DNA from: Schistosoma haematobium
Taxonomy: Eukaryota; Platyhelminthes; Trematoda; Strigeidida; Schistosomatidae
Direction of reading: 5' to 3'
Assembly: GCF_000699445.3 (NCBI RefSeq)
Contig: NC_067197.1
Span: forward strand, 10,112,152 to 10,176,151
DNA: 64,000 nt
Positions 33,340 through 43,959 of this stretch are shown here, piece by piece. Each line of letters opens with the position of its first letter. Position 1 is the first letter of the stretch. The notes beneath the pieces are model-generated. The model was not told where the DNA came from and did no database searches. It saw only the letters and a program-made list of their open reading frames with translations. Made by a program: the position numbers and the translations under genes.

Positions 33340-33482
33340 TCCGGAGATTGCAGTAATTTTAATAGTTGGATTCATGAGTCGATCCAAACTAGGCCGCCTC
33401 AGTGGTCTAGAGGTTAAGCGTTTGAGAGCAAGACCAATAGTCCTCGGTTCGGGTCCCACGTGAAGAATAGCGGATGTGCATT
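33340..33482. repeat. Family A composite SINE fragment
   Basis: A reverse-complement tail (TTTTAATAGTTGGATTCATG) joins directly to a plus tRNA-like part (CGCCTCAGTGGTCTAGAGGT, B box GGTTCGGGTCCC), and stops before the ribozyme. Confidence 0.8.
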
Positions 33483-33484
33483 TT

Positions 33485-34030
33485 AAGTATTCTCAATTAT
33501 TAGAAATGTATGCTACTGGTCGTAAGAATTCTACTAGCCAGATAAAGCTTCACTTACAAAGTTTCATCTACAAACTTATTCAATATTAATAACCGGTTCA
33601 CGTCATTCATTAGTTTATATTCTCTTAAAATACTCTCTTATCATTTTATACGTGAAAGCACTTCTGTTTATCATTTCAAACCTGTTTTTTCAAAATATCC
33701 TTCATTTACCGCCACAAAATATTCAAAACGTTTGTATAAAATTATAAACAAAAAATTAATAGATTGTATAAACTTAAAGGAGTAAATTACAGTTTTCCCA
33801 AATATCTTAAATTTCTTTCATTCTCAGAAACCTACCCTTTAAGAACTGACTAGAATCCATTAAAGCTATAAAATTATTTATCAACTCATTCGTAAACAAA
33901 ATTAAGTATTATGATGGTGTAACAAATAAAGACACAATATAGGGGGGGGAGAGTAACAACTAAATAGAAAAGCAGAAAATAGATATCAATATACAATGAC
34001 ACTTTAGGTGTATTCCCTAAGCATAATTTA
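33485..34030. other. No recognisable feature
   Basis: AT-rich sequence with a G-run at 33941-33950. Nothing supportable seen. Confidence 0.5.
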
Positions 34031-34034
34031 AAGC

Positions 34035-34035
<1 letters not shown>

Positions 34036-34080
<45 letters not shown>
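34036..34080. repeat. (AT)n microsatellite
   Basis: About 22 AT units starting after AAGCAACT. The unit AACTATATATATA recurs on the other side of the adjacent SINE at about 34455-34470. Confidence 0.97.
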
Positions 34081-34083
<3 letters not shown>

Positions 34084-34453
34084 GAGCGGGGTTTTGTGAA
34101 TATTATATTCATTTAATTGTTGAATACATGAGTCGATTGAAGCTAGACCAGAAGTCGTGACCAGTGGAGTTCAACTGGGTCAGTTGCGAGATAGTAACTC
34201 ACTGAAGGAAATGATGGATGTATCACTCAATTTCGTGGATCTATTGAATTTAGACATTAACATTGCCGGCTTAGTGCTCTAGAGGTTAAGCGTTCGCACG
34301 CGATACCAATAAGTCATGGGTTCGAATCTCGTGAGGCGGTTTCGTGGATGAGTACTGCTGAGAAGTCTCATAGTAGGACGAAACGGTCGTCAAGTGCTTC
34401 CCGGTTTTCCATGGTGGTTTAGATCCAATTGACTCATGAATCCAAAAAATAAA
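34081..34453. repeat. Family A composite SINE next to microsatellite
   Basis: A reverse-complement tail (GGGGTTTTGTGAATATTATA, AATACATGAGTCGATTGAAG) joins to a plus leader (AGAAGTCGTGACCAGTGGAG), tRNA-like part (B box GGTTCGAATCTC), hammerhead at about 34345-34392 (core CTGAGAA, broken) and tail. AACTATATATATA lies on both sides, a likely target duplication whose left copy has expanded. Confidence 0.85.
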
Positions 34454-34634
34454 TAACTATATATATATAACGATGTGAACCATTAAAAAAGAAAACTGAC
34501 TATGAATGAATGTTATTATAAATATATATTTTATCTGAAGTAAGTTTATTTTTCTTAAACCCTACAATTTAGATAAGATCTACATCCCATTTATTTTTAT
34601 CTAAAAGTATGTACGCACAAAAAATTACTTATTT

Positions 34635-34935
34635 CTTTACTTAAGTATGTCACCCTCATGGAGGAGAATAGGTCGTCTACTAGCATTCTTCATCCAACTC
34701 TGTCCTAGGTAATTCTTTCCAGTTGTTTATAGTTGCTATTCACTTTTTATGTCTGCCTCAAATTCCTGACGCAATGTGTTCTTCAGCCTTCCACTTTGTA
34801 GTTTCCCTTCACGACTCCAAGTTAGGGCTTGCCTCGTGATGCAGTTCGACGATTTCCGTAAAGTATGTCTTATTCATTTCTAACATCTTTTCCTAATTTT
34901 CTCTTCAGCTGGAAGTTGATTTATCCACACAAAAT
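34635..34935 (-). pseudogene. RTE-like ORF2 C-terminus and 3' end
   Basis: Reverse complement of the region before the TAAG tail. It includes GGAGGAGAATAGGTCGTCTA, CAACTCTGTCCTAGG, CTTCACGACTCCAAGTTAGG and TTCAGCTGGAAG. Compare 55551-55835. Full of stops; 5'-truncated. Confidence 0.8.
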
Positions 34936-34939
34936 AGAT

Positions 34940-35260
34940 TACATTTGATATTTATTCTCAAAATGACTTTTTTGCGTTATAAATAAGTAGAATTTGATCA
35001 CTTAACTAAAAACAGATTACTGATATAAAATCTAGGATTAAGTATCCTTCATCCAAAACTTTAACTAAGAGCAGTTAGCTCATTGTATAATTTCTAAAAT
35101 GTATGTTTAATTCTATACTTTCTATTTAAATAATCTTGAGAAAAACAATTACACTCATCAATTTGATTCATAACAATAAAACCCAAATAAGTAATTTTTC
35201 ATTATTCAAATCTAATCATTTTAATTAACAATTCATGACTTACATTCTTGTTAGAGTTGT
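34940..35260. other. No recognisable feature
   Basis: AT-rich sequence. Nothing supportable seen. Confidence 0.5.
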
Positions 35261-35264
35261 TTTT

Positions 35265-35385
35265 AGTGAGTTAGTTTTCTACGGAATAAGGTCACTGACC
35301 CCATGACAACGCTCCTCTTTTATCTGGGCTTGGGACCAGTAGTAGCCCAAGAGGGGCTCCAGGCGGAGTTATGACGTACATTTAG
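35265..35385 (-). repeat. Unclassified dispersed repeat G, copy 2
   Basis: Reverse complement of 6315-6440: TGAGTTAGTTTTCTACGGAA, GGGCTTGGGACCAG, GAGGGGCTCCAGGCG. Confidence 0.65.
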
Positions 35386-35535
35386 TATAACTATAATCGC
35401 TATAAATGATAGACACTAATGACTAGTGAAATGAATACGTGTTGTTTGAATTCAATTTATGTTTCTATTTTATTTATGGGATATTAATAGCATAACTTTA
35501 TAAATATAAATAAATATGTAAAAGGTATATGTAAA

Positions 35536-35820
35536 GCAACATGTGTGAGAAATTAAACCAGTTCCGAGGTGGGGAAAAAATTGGGAAAAGACGTTGACAG
35601 TGGATAGGATATACATTACGGAAATCATTAAATGGTATCGCTAAGCAAACTCTAACTTGGAATATTGAAGGGAAATGAAAAAGAGGAAGACAAAAGAAAA
35701 ACACTGCTCCAGGAATTAGAAGCAGACATGAAAATGATCAATAACTATTAGAAACAACTTAAAAGGATTGTCAAGGACAGGGTTGAATAGAGAATGCCGA
35801 TGGACGGCCTAAATATGTAT
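35536..35820 (+). pseudogene. RTE-like ORF2 C-terminus, plus strand
   Basis: AATTAAACCAGTTCCGAGG, GGGAAAAGACG, GGATAGGATATACATTACGG and CAAGGACAGGGTTGAATAGA match 47368-47620. Interrupted by stops. It ends before the TAAG tail. Confidence 0.8.
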
Positions 35821-35824
35821 GCAG

Positions 35825-36850
35825 CATGTTACTTATGATGCACTTATCAGATGACAGATTAGTTATAAAAATTTTTAAAAAAATCTTCTTGTGACAAGTT
35901 ACAAAATGACACCAAAACCTAGACGACGTTTCAACATACCGCTTTCTTTGTCTCAATCTTAAGATAAAATATAATTATATATTTATAATATATTGAATAG
36001 TTAAAGCCGATCATGTTACCGGTATGTAGTTATATAATATTTAATTGATATTTATCCTTTTATTGAACTATTTGTACACGAATGATAATGTCACACATTT
36101 TAATTCCATTTGATGGCATCTCAATGATAAAACTAAAAAAGATAAAGTGAATGAAAATCTTTGAATAAAACAATTTGATAAACAGTAAATAAAGCAGAAA
36201 TCCAAGATGAACAGTATCGATTTGCCTACAGGAAGAATTTTATTTCAAAATGTCTTATATCTGGTCCATAAGGAAAGATTAAACGGTGATTGATATTGTT
36301 TATCCCAATGGTAAATAAAATAGGAAGAAAGAAATGAATTCAAATCTTACATAGTAAGTAAGAGATATTTTTATCAATTAAAATGTATAAAGAATGGCGG
36401 CAACTTACAATAAAATATGCAGAGATTCAATGGAGTTAGAATATTAGTAATATAAGGCAGCATTGGAGTGGTAGATTAGGTGGATGGAAAATAATGTATG
36501 AAATTACTAGCGATTCCATTGATTTTGATCTATTCTTTGATTATCGATGAGTTGACAACTTTTATTTTATGTTAATAATTATGTACCTCTTTTATATATT
36601 TATTCATTGAATAGTGAGTTAGACCCCTTCAAACTTCTAATTTTTTCTCAATTAAATCATTTGGTTGATAAAATTTCTCCTGGTAAAAAATATGGAATTT
36701 CTTTATTGCGTCATTGCAATCAAATTCGTAAAACATTTCATCTTGACTTCGTGAAAACAGGCAAGGATACTTAGTATACTCAATCACTTTGTTTAATGAT
36801 AGTAATTATTCAATCAGTGCTGAACTAACTATTTATGTCATTATAAATAC
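35825..36850. other. No recognisable gene or repeat
   Basis: 1 kb of AT-rich sequence. Nothing supportable seen. Confidence 0.55.
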
Positions 36851-36854
36851 AGAT

Positions 36855-37010
36855 GAATGGTAACTAGCAGTGAAATCCAGAACACGCGTTTCGTCCCATT
36901 TTAAGACTCGTCAGCTAGATGTGCCCGCATCCCATCTACTCAGAAACTCGAATCCAGAATCGTTCACTTGAAACACTGTAGCGTTATCCATTTGTTAGAA
37001 GATGATCTAA
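36855..37010 (-). repeat. Sm-alpha-type SINE, minus strand, 5'-truncated
   Basis: Reverse-complement tail (GATGAATGGTAACTAGCAGT), ribozyme, and tRNA-like part (AAACTCGAATCCAGAATCG as reverse B box, CACTGTAGCGTTATCCATTT). The leader is missing. Confidence 0.85.
36875..36920 (-). ncRNA. Sm-alpha hammerhead ribozyme without insert
   Basis: Read on the minus strand: stem I ATCTAG/CTGGAT (one T-G pair), core CTGACGA, stem II GTC/GAC plus loop, GAAA, stem III ACG/TGT (one G-T), triplet GUU. Unlike 7436-7484 there is no 4-nt insert after the cleavage position. This is the best candidate for an active Sm-alpha ribozyme in the window. Confidence 0.8.
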
Positions 37011-37154
37011 TCGGTTAACAAAAACTTTTTTTTTAATAAATCATATTTTAATATTAATATTCACTTTACTTGACGATATGCTTAGTATAACTATGTCATT
37101 TATTTATACTATAAACAAAATTTTTATAATTGTTTTTTAACAAGCTAAACAAAC

Positions 37155-37560
37155 ACTTAAATTTACTTGGTATTGTTTACTTGTGTCTTCCCATTGATGT
37201 GTAGGACTACAAATGATCAGTCTCTCATTTGGCATATATGCATACTGTGTGTATTGCCTAGATATTGCCTTAATTCACAAGCATTTTAAACAAAGATGGT
37301 TATTGGCTAACAGTGGAATTCAGGACGCGCGTTTCGTCCTATTCGTGCCTCGTCAGCCGCACAAGCAAGTGGCTATCAGAACTCAGTAACTGAGTGGATA
37401 ACACGATGACGATTGAAGAGAAAGGTACTAAGTTCGAGTCCCTGATTGAACATCAACTCTGAGATGCAGGTACATCCAGATGACGAGTCTTAAATAGAAT
37501 GAAACGCGCATCTAAACTATAATCCACTGCTAACGACTATCCATCTTTGCATATAATCAA
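37155..37560 (+). repeat. Sm-alpha composite SINE (leader, minus ribozyme, plus body)
   Basis: The leader (TTGTTTACTTGTGTCTTCCC, ATGCATACTGTGTGTATTGC) is followed at 37295-37362 by a reverse-complement hammerhead, lacking one side of stem I (GGACGCGCGTTTCGTCC). Then come the plus GCAAGTGGCTATCAGAACTC, A box TAACTGAGTGG, B-box region AAGTTCGAGTCCC, a plus hammerhead at about 37453-37512 (core ATGACGA, first base changed) and tail. Ribozymes thus lie in both orientations, 90 bp apart. Confidence 0.88.
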
Positions 37561-37564
37561 ATAC

Positions 37565-38010
37565 TTAATTATTTTTTTTACTTGTAATGATGTTAGAATT
37601 AAAATGAATTGAGTTTTTGATTAGAGATTATGTACTGTATCATTACACAGTAAATACAACATACATTTGAGAATGAAATGAATTTAACATGGTCAAATAA
37701 TTTCATTTGATGTGTTTTGTTTGTTTATTTTCTGGGGTTTTTTTCTACTGAACTAATCAGTTCGTGTTTGTAATGAGAAGTTGTTTTTGTTTTTTGACAG
37801 TGAAATCAATTTTAATCCATTTCATTTAAATAAGTAGAAATTAATTTAGGTTCTTTGAATACATTCACCAAAAAAAAGATTATTGTCAAAAACACTGATT
37901 GTTTTATTTTTACTTAAATAGATGCTTGAATAATAGTGAAGTTTGATTTGAAAGAAAAAAACAGCTTTCTTTTTTTCAAATAAATGAATGAACTAACCAA
38001 TATATTACTT
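37565..38010. other. No recognisable feature
   Basis: AT-rich sequence. Nothing supportable seen. Confidence 0.5.
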
Positions 38011-38027
38011 AAATAAAACAAATGAAT

Positions 38028-38698
38028 CAGAAGGGGTTTGTGGAGATTTTTTTAGAAATTTCACAGATTGAAATCATGAGTCAGTTGAAGCTAGACAACC
38101 ATGGAAAACCTGGGAGCACTAGACGGCCGTCTCGTCCTAGTATGGGGCTTCTCAACAGTGCGCATCCACGGTACCGCTTCCCGCGAGATTCGAACCCAGG
38201 ACCTATCGGTCTCGCGTCAGGCGCCTAACCAACTAAGCCACTGAGCCGATCAGCATCCGACGGTGTTAATGTCCAACTTTAACCGATCCACGAAATTGTA
38301 CGATACATTCAACACTTTCTTTAGTGAATTGATATCTCACAACAGACCTGGTTGAACTCTACTGGTAACGGCTTCCCACTAGAACTCCAGGAGTATCTTT
38401 TGAAGTCAGTCACTAGTGAGGAGATGATTATTATCAGAAGGGGCTTTTTGGACATTTTAGAAATTTCATGGATTGAAGTTAGACATTAACACCGTTGGAT
38501 GCCGGCCCAGTGGTTTAATGGTTAAGTGCTCGCGCGCGGAACCAGTAGGTCCTGGGTTCGAATCTCGCGGGAAGCGGTACCGTGGATGCGCACTGTTGAG
38601 AAGCCCCATACTAGGACGAGACGGCCGTCCAGTGCTTCCAGGTTTTCCATGGTTGTCTAGCTTCAACTGACTCATGATTTCAATCTGTGAAATTTCTA
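38028..38698. repeat. Family A foldback SINE with 13-bp target duplication
   Basis: AAAACAAATGAAT occurs at 38015-38027 and 38699-38711, exact. The left arm is a complete reverse copy (38028 to about 38430): tail, hammerhead, tRNA-like part, leader. A second short reverse tail (TCAGAAGGGGCTTTTTGGAC) follows, then the plus leader end, tRNA-like part (B box GGTTCGAATCTC), hammerhead at about 38597-38642 and tail. Both hammerheads share the same changes (TTGAGAA core, GAGA instead of GAAA), so the two arms probably come from the same source RNA type. Neither ribozyme should be active. Confidence 0.93.
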
Positions 38699-38711
38699 AA
38701 AACAAATGAAT

Positions 38712-39120
38712 GTTTATTAGTATAGGGGTTGTGAAGATTATTAAGTTTTTTGATTGAGAACGTGTGCTCAGTAGCTTCGTGAGGGAATTCTCGGAGTTCT
38801 AGTAAGAAACCGTGATCAGTGGAGCTAATCTGTGTCGTGTAGAGACAGGTATCTACCTCAGTATAATAGATGATGGTCGCTCGATTTCGTGGATTGGTTG
38901 ATGTTAGACACCAATAGCATTGGATGTCGGCCGGCTCATTGGTCTGGAGAGTAGGAGTTGGCGCGCTAGACTTATAGGTCCTGGGTTCAAATCCCGCGAG
39001 TGGGACCGTGGATGCACACTGTTGAGGAGTCCCACAATAGGGCGAAACGGCCGTCCAGTGCTTCCAGGTTTCCAACGGCTGCCTAACATCAATCGATTCA
39101 TGATCTCAATCAAAATATAA
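38712..39120 (+). repeat. Family B SINE with short reverse tail
   Basis: Starts with a reverse tail (AGTATAGGGGTTGTGAAGAT), then the leader (GTGTGCTCAGTAGCTTCGTG, GGGAATTCTCGGAG), tRNA-like part (GGCCGGCTCATTGGTC, B box GGTTCAAATCCC), hammerhead at about 39016-39062 (core TTGAGGA, inactive by C-to-T; GGGCGAAACGG) and tail. It sits immediately to the right of the 38028-38698 insertion. Confidence 0.88.
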
Positions 39121-39341
39121 TTGTTATTATTAAGCGAAATGAGCAAAATTTAATTATTCACAGTGATTAAGAATAATATTGGGAATCTTAGCATGTTGTA
39201 ATTTCAACGATTTGTGAACTTTTAATACTACTGAAATCCATTAAGAATATTACTTATTAATATTTATATATATCCATATTTTTCTTGTAAGAAAGTAAAG
39301 TTCTTATTTTTTCCACAATAAAAGAACTGAGAAATAAATTA

Positions 39342-39725
39342 CAAGTGACTATAATTTATGAACGAGCCAATTAGAAGCGGTTGAGGGACTTCATGGTCAC
39401 AGCGCCAACTTCAGTACTTGATGCTAACGTACAATCGGTTCACAGGGGATTTTGTACAAAACGTGATAATTGATCGGCTATAACAAATAAAACGGCAAGA
39501 ATATAAGATATGATAACAGATCTTGGATTTTGGCACGAAAGTCTTCCATCCGTCAGGCTAAATAGAGTTTTGGCATTATAGCTAATGTTAGTTCGTGATG
39601 AAAACCCTATACATAATTCCTGGCTAGGGCAAATTATGACAATTACTGCGAACTGGATAATAAAGGCACCAGTTACACAGGCTGCAGCCAGGTACTACAA
39701 CGTATTATGCAATGGTGACATTCAT
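39342..39725. repeat. Rearranged relative of the 289-bp TIR element
   Basis: The left end CAAGTGACTATAATTTATGA resembles the terminal inverted repeat, and AGATCTTGGATTTTGGCACG ... GTTAGTTCGTGATGAAAACC matches the interior of 12442-12730. Extra sequence (39380-39500) is not in the short copies. Ends and target duplication not resolved. It may derive from a longer parent. Confidence 0.6.
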
Positions 39726-39944
39726 ATATAGAGGTCATCAATATTATTCACATGAATGAATATTATTGATTTAATCATTAAAATTATTCCAACCACTGTT
39801 AAAATGTACTTTGAAAATAACTGTTATTTAGTAAACTTCTTCAGTGTTTTCAATACCTTTATATATATGGAATTACGGTCAAGAATGAATTCAGTTTTAT
39901 ATACTGTTCAATTATAGATGAAATCATGTAACTTTCGTTCTTCC

Positions 39945-40305
39945 TTCGACGTAGTACTGTAGTGAACAAGAATACAAATGAGGACAATCGAATGTAATTT
40001 AACATAAAATTACAGAATCTCTTAGTAAAATTTGAGAACGATACAGTAGATACTTCATTTGCAAAATGTCAATGAATTGTATGAAACTCGACTTTTCCTT
40101 CTGCAAAATGTCAATGAGTTTTCTTAGACTTTACTGATTCATTTTTTTCCACACCAATCACTCTCTGTCATCGTTCTCTGCTCTTTGATCTTCTTGACCT
40201 TCTGCCTCCATGTATTTCGTATTCAACTGATGATACATACTACTTATATCTATCGACATTAGCAGCACACACTACGGTATTAAGTATATGAAATCAGAAA
40301 ATTTA
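39945..40305 (+). repeat. Unclassified dispersed repeat P, copy 1
   Basis: Shares with 52570-52860: GACAATCGAATGTA, AAAATTACAGAATCTCTTAG, TTTGATCTTCTTGACCTTCT and GATGATACATACTACTTATA. Same orientation. Includes an internal duplication of the TTCTGCAAAATGTCAATGA segment. TG...CA-like ends hint at an LTR but this was not confirmed. Confidence 0.6.
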
Positions 40306-40309
40306 TTTT

Positions 40310-40770
40310 GAGATGGATCAAGTAATAGTTCACCTTATTTTAATGTTTCTCCCAATGAATAATAAACTTATATCTCTATGAAAATCAGTAAAGTTTAGAT
40401 ACTATAGTGTCGGAAAGAAAAATATTACTTGTATTCTATCATATCTATTTTAAATAAGGTAAGTTTACTGATGAAACAAAATACAGATCAATACAACAGT
40501 TGAATATATATGGCAAAAGTTTGCTATTAACATAATTTCCCCACTATGATTCGGACTCAGTAGATGCTTTCGTTAGATACCTGATGCCCACAACAAATAT
40601 TCTGATATATTTTTTTATAATAAATATTTTACAAAAATCAGTACAATCAACTAGTTCTATTATACACCATTATATAGATGTATGAAACTATCATTACTTT
40701 TTCCGGTGTCTACAAGTTTGTTAAAACTAATGATAGATATCCATCACTAGTGAAATGAATCACTATATAT
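40310..40770. other. No recognisable feature
   Basis: AT-rich sequence. Nothing supportable seen. Confidence 0.5.
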
Positions 40771-40774
40771 ACAT

Positions 40775-40832
40775 ACTTACTCCTGTTACCCCTCGTGGAG
40801 GAGCACTGGCCACCCACCAACACCCTCCATCC

Positions 40833-40874
<42 letters not shown>
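40775..40874 (-). repeat. RTE-like 3' end stub followed by (AT)n microsatellite
   Basis: About 60 bp of the reverse RTE 3' end (TACTCCTGTTACCCCTCGTG, CCATCCAACT) run directly into about 19 AT units (40837-40874). The two opposed open frames through here are artefacts of the AT tract. Confidence 0.8.
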
Positions 40875-40879
<5 letters not shown>

Positions 40880-41218
40880 CTAAGAATAGATTCTTAAAAC
40901 GTTCCATGGCATTTGCATTACGGAAATCAAATTTAACTATATTGTTTATCAATCTCTCTCCCTCTCATTCATTCACAGATATTCAATTGATAATTTATAT
41001 TAGAATAAAGATTATATCTAAATATGATTAATTAATACTGTTTTTTTCTCTTTTCTTTTGTCTTTTTAAATTTTGACATGACACGCATAACAAGTTATTA
41101 TCATGTAAATCAATCTAAAATAGGTAAGACTTTACTGTATAAGACCGTGTTTCAAGAGAACAAATTAAAACAAATGATTTTTCTTTTTTTAAAAAAGTAC
41201 TTTTTATAAAGAAATTTT
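40880..41218. other. No recognisable feature
   Basis: AT-rich sequence. Nothing supportable seen. Confidence 0.5.
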
Positions 41219-41229
41219 TTTCTACCTTC

Positions 41230-41518
41230 GATAAGACTATAATTTATGGACGATCTTTGAGTGACGCTAAACTTGCCTTGAAAGTGTCCACTTAATAACT
41301 AGAACTAAATAGGGATTATAAACCTGTGTGTGGAATTAGAATAATGATTTAAAATTCATGATTAAGGTTAGGAATTAGATTTTGGGTTTTCATCACGAAC
41401 TGAAATCAGCTATAATGTCAAAACTCAATTTATCCAAATGGATGAATGAATTTCATGTCAAAATCCGAGATCTGTTATCTTATACGTGATCGGATCGTCT
41501 ATAAATTATAGTCTTGCC
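41230..41518. mobile_element. 289-bp terminal-inverted-repeat element (MITE), copy 2
   Basis: Left end GATAAGACTATAATTTATGG; right end, read inward, GGCAAGACTATAATTTATAG. It is flanked by an exact 8-bp duplication, CTACCTTC (41222-41229 and 41519-41526). Same length as 12442-12730 and inverted relative to it. The conserved interior includes CACGAACTGAAATCAGCTAT. Non-coding. Confidence 0.92.
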
Positions 41519-41613
41519 CTACCTTCTTGTATATCTGTTCCACTAATATTTAATGTTACTCTTACCAATTAAAATAGATTATGATAATAAGAATTTTTCG
41601 AGGAAAAAATCTG

Positions 41614-42116
41614 ATTGTGATCATGAGTCAACTAAAGCTAGACAACCATGTAAAACCTGGGAGCCGTCCAGTGCTTTAACGAAATTTCTAAAATCTCCAC
41701 AAAACCTCTTCTGATAATAATCATCTCCTCACTAGTGACTGACTTCAAGAGATACTCCTGGAGTTCTAGTGAGAAGCCGTTACCAGTGGAGTTCAACCAG
41801 GTCTGTTGTGAGATATCAACTCACTGAAGACAATGGTGTACGGTTGCGCAACTTCGTGGATTGGTCGAAGTTAGGTATTAACACTGTTGGATGCCGGCTC
41901 AGTCGTCTAGTTGGTTAAGCAGCTGGAGCGAGATTGATAGGTCCTGTGTTCGAATCTCGCAGGGTGCGGGATCGTGGATGCGCAATGCTGAGGAGTCCCA
42001 TACTAATACGAAACGGCTGTTCAGTGCTTCCAGGTTTTCCATGGTGGGCTAGCTTCAATTGACTCATGATTTCAATCAGTGAAATTTCTAAAATCTCCAC
42101 AAAACCCCTTCTGATA
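41614..42116. repeat. Family A composite SINE with 10-bp target duplication
   Basis: AAAAAATCTG occurs at 41604-41613 and 42117-42126. The left arm is a short reverse tail piece (GTGATCATGAGTCAACTAAA). Then a plus tail (AAATCTCCACAAAACCTCTT) passes straight into the leader (ATCTCCTCACTAGTGACTGA), tRNA-like part (CGGCTCAGTCGTCTAG, B box GTGTTCGAATCTC), hammerhead at about 41980-42028 (core CTGAGGA kept, stem II and stem I mutated) and tail. Confidence 0.92.
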
Positions 42117-42129
42117 AAAAAATCTGTTA

Positions 42130-42480
42130 TAAATAATTCTTAATAACTCCTTTCATTTATTAGTTCATGATATGAAACAAGAACAGAGAATGGTGTAGGA
42201 TGAAGTAAAATTTCTTTTCAGTTCACATGCGTAAGTAGGTAAGCCTGTAAACGATATTGAATCAAGAAAATTAAATCATTTTTATTTCTGGAACATTAAT
42301 TACAAAAATTATTGATTAAGTAATTTATTTGATCAAATATTAAAACCTGACAATGGTCAACAAATCATATCACTATTTAACAGAGTTAAGGTTCGTTTGT
42401 TTAACTGATCGACTTATATGTTTATTTAGTGCGTCTATTGTTTTTGAACAATTTTTGTCATTTTAGTGTAGGGAACTTAG
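42130..42480. other. No recognisable feature
   Basis: AT-rich sequence. Nothing supportable seen. Confidence 0.5.
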
Positions 42481-42484
42481 TAGA

Positions 42485-42860
42485 TTGTAGAATTTCCAAG
42501 GTTTAAATCACAAATCGAACTTATCTAGACTATGTTTGAAAACCATAAAGCATTGTACGACCATTTTGTCATAGTATGAGACTCCTCAACAGTACACACC
42601 CACGACCTTATACGCAAGGATCAATCAGAGGAGTTCAAGCTGTTTCGGGTGTGAGACACCTATTCAATGCATGCAATAGATGAGAGTTTTGAAAAATCGT
42701 AAATTGGCTAAAATTACAAGTTGACGCTGTCGGATTCCATCTTAGTGGTCTAGAGGTTAAGCGTTTGATTGCTTTGTTGCGGGGTTGTGGGTGACCACTG
42801 TTGGAGAGTCTCAAACTTAGGTGAAACGGCCGTACAGTACTTCCTGGTTTCCCATGGGGT
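42485..42860. repeat. Decayed family A foldback SINE
   Basis: The minus arm has CATTTTGTCATAGTATGAGA, CTCCTCAACAGTACACACCC. The plus arm has TCTTAGTGGTCTAGAGGTTA, GTGACCACTGTTGGAGAGTC and GGTGAAACGGCCGTACAGTA. Both ribozymes are broken. The open frame at 42635-42874 is a shadow. Confidence 0.75.
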
Positions 42861-42864
42861 CTAG

Positions 42865-43955
42865 CTGGGATCACTTTGTAATTTAAGAGGCGAAAATATA
42901 TTCATTTGTTGAAGTGATACTGTAATTCTTAAGAAAAAGTGGACATTACAATCGATATTCTTGTTAGTTTTATACTTTCGTTTATTTCATTCTTAAGTCA
43001 TAAATAAATCTGCTTACTTTATTTCAAACATGGGTTATATGACAAATATATTTCTAACTTCACAAAACATGTTTATGTTAAACATTTTCGTTAGGATCAA
43101 AACGAATTCCTTTGAAAACATTAAGGTCCTGCATTATTTTTTAAATATTTAGCACTACTGAAAAATTCTAGACGATCGAACTCAATATATCCTTCCATGA
43201 GGTGATTGATCAAAAATCTAATTTTCTAATCCCAGTAAATTGTTCTTCCGGAAGCTTCCAAAACCTGATGGCCACCAGTAACCTGTTAACTTTTTTTTTC
43301 CTGAAGCACATATAACATTGAAGGCATTTTTTTCTGTCATATTTTCTACTTAATTTTGTCTATTGTTTATTAGCAAAAGTTTACCGAAATCTGGAAATTA
43401 AACTGAGAGCTGGTATAAAGTTTTAAAAAGAGATTCTAACTTATTAGTTATATAGCAGTCTAATAAAAACAAAAAGCTTACAGGTGATCATATTACAAAG
43501 TCACTTCATAGATTTAAAACTAAAGTAAATTACAAACTATTGGACCAGATTGCCAGGCGTAACGTTGAATTTACTTCAAATTCATTCACTGAGGTTTTAC
43601 AAATACATTATACCTCTTTAATGTACAAACTATTCTGTTTTAAAATGAGTTTATTTCTCCTACACATTTGCAACTAACATATCAAATGAACTAATGAATC
43701 ATACAACCAAATTTTTACAGTAAAAAACCTAACCATATTTAATAGACTAATATGTGAACGAAGAATATTCTTTTCGATAAAGTCTCTTCAGGTTCTACAA
43801 TTATGTATGCAAATTAATAATCTGGAAAGTGGCCAGGTTTAGGGCAAAGTACATCGTTTAAAGTTATAGCATGTGAATTTAGGATAGTTAAATAAAATAA
43901 AATAAAATTGTTTATGTCGAGATGATTAATATGTAATTTTAACTTTAATTAACTT
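42865..43955. other. No recognisable gene
   Basis: AT-rich sequence. 43735-43805 (ATGTGAACGAAG ... GGTTCTACAATTATG) resembles 22690-22780 upstream of the PLE fragment, so it may be PLE debris. Confidence 0.45.
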
Positions 43956-43959
43956 AAAT

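Noticed and set aside
38473..39146. Several small plus- and minus-strand frames
   Set aside because: All fall within SINE sequence and similar peptides recur at every SINE locus because the repeats share GC-rich arms without stops.
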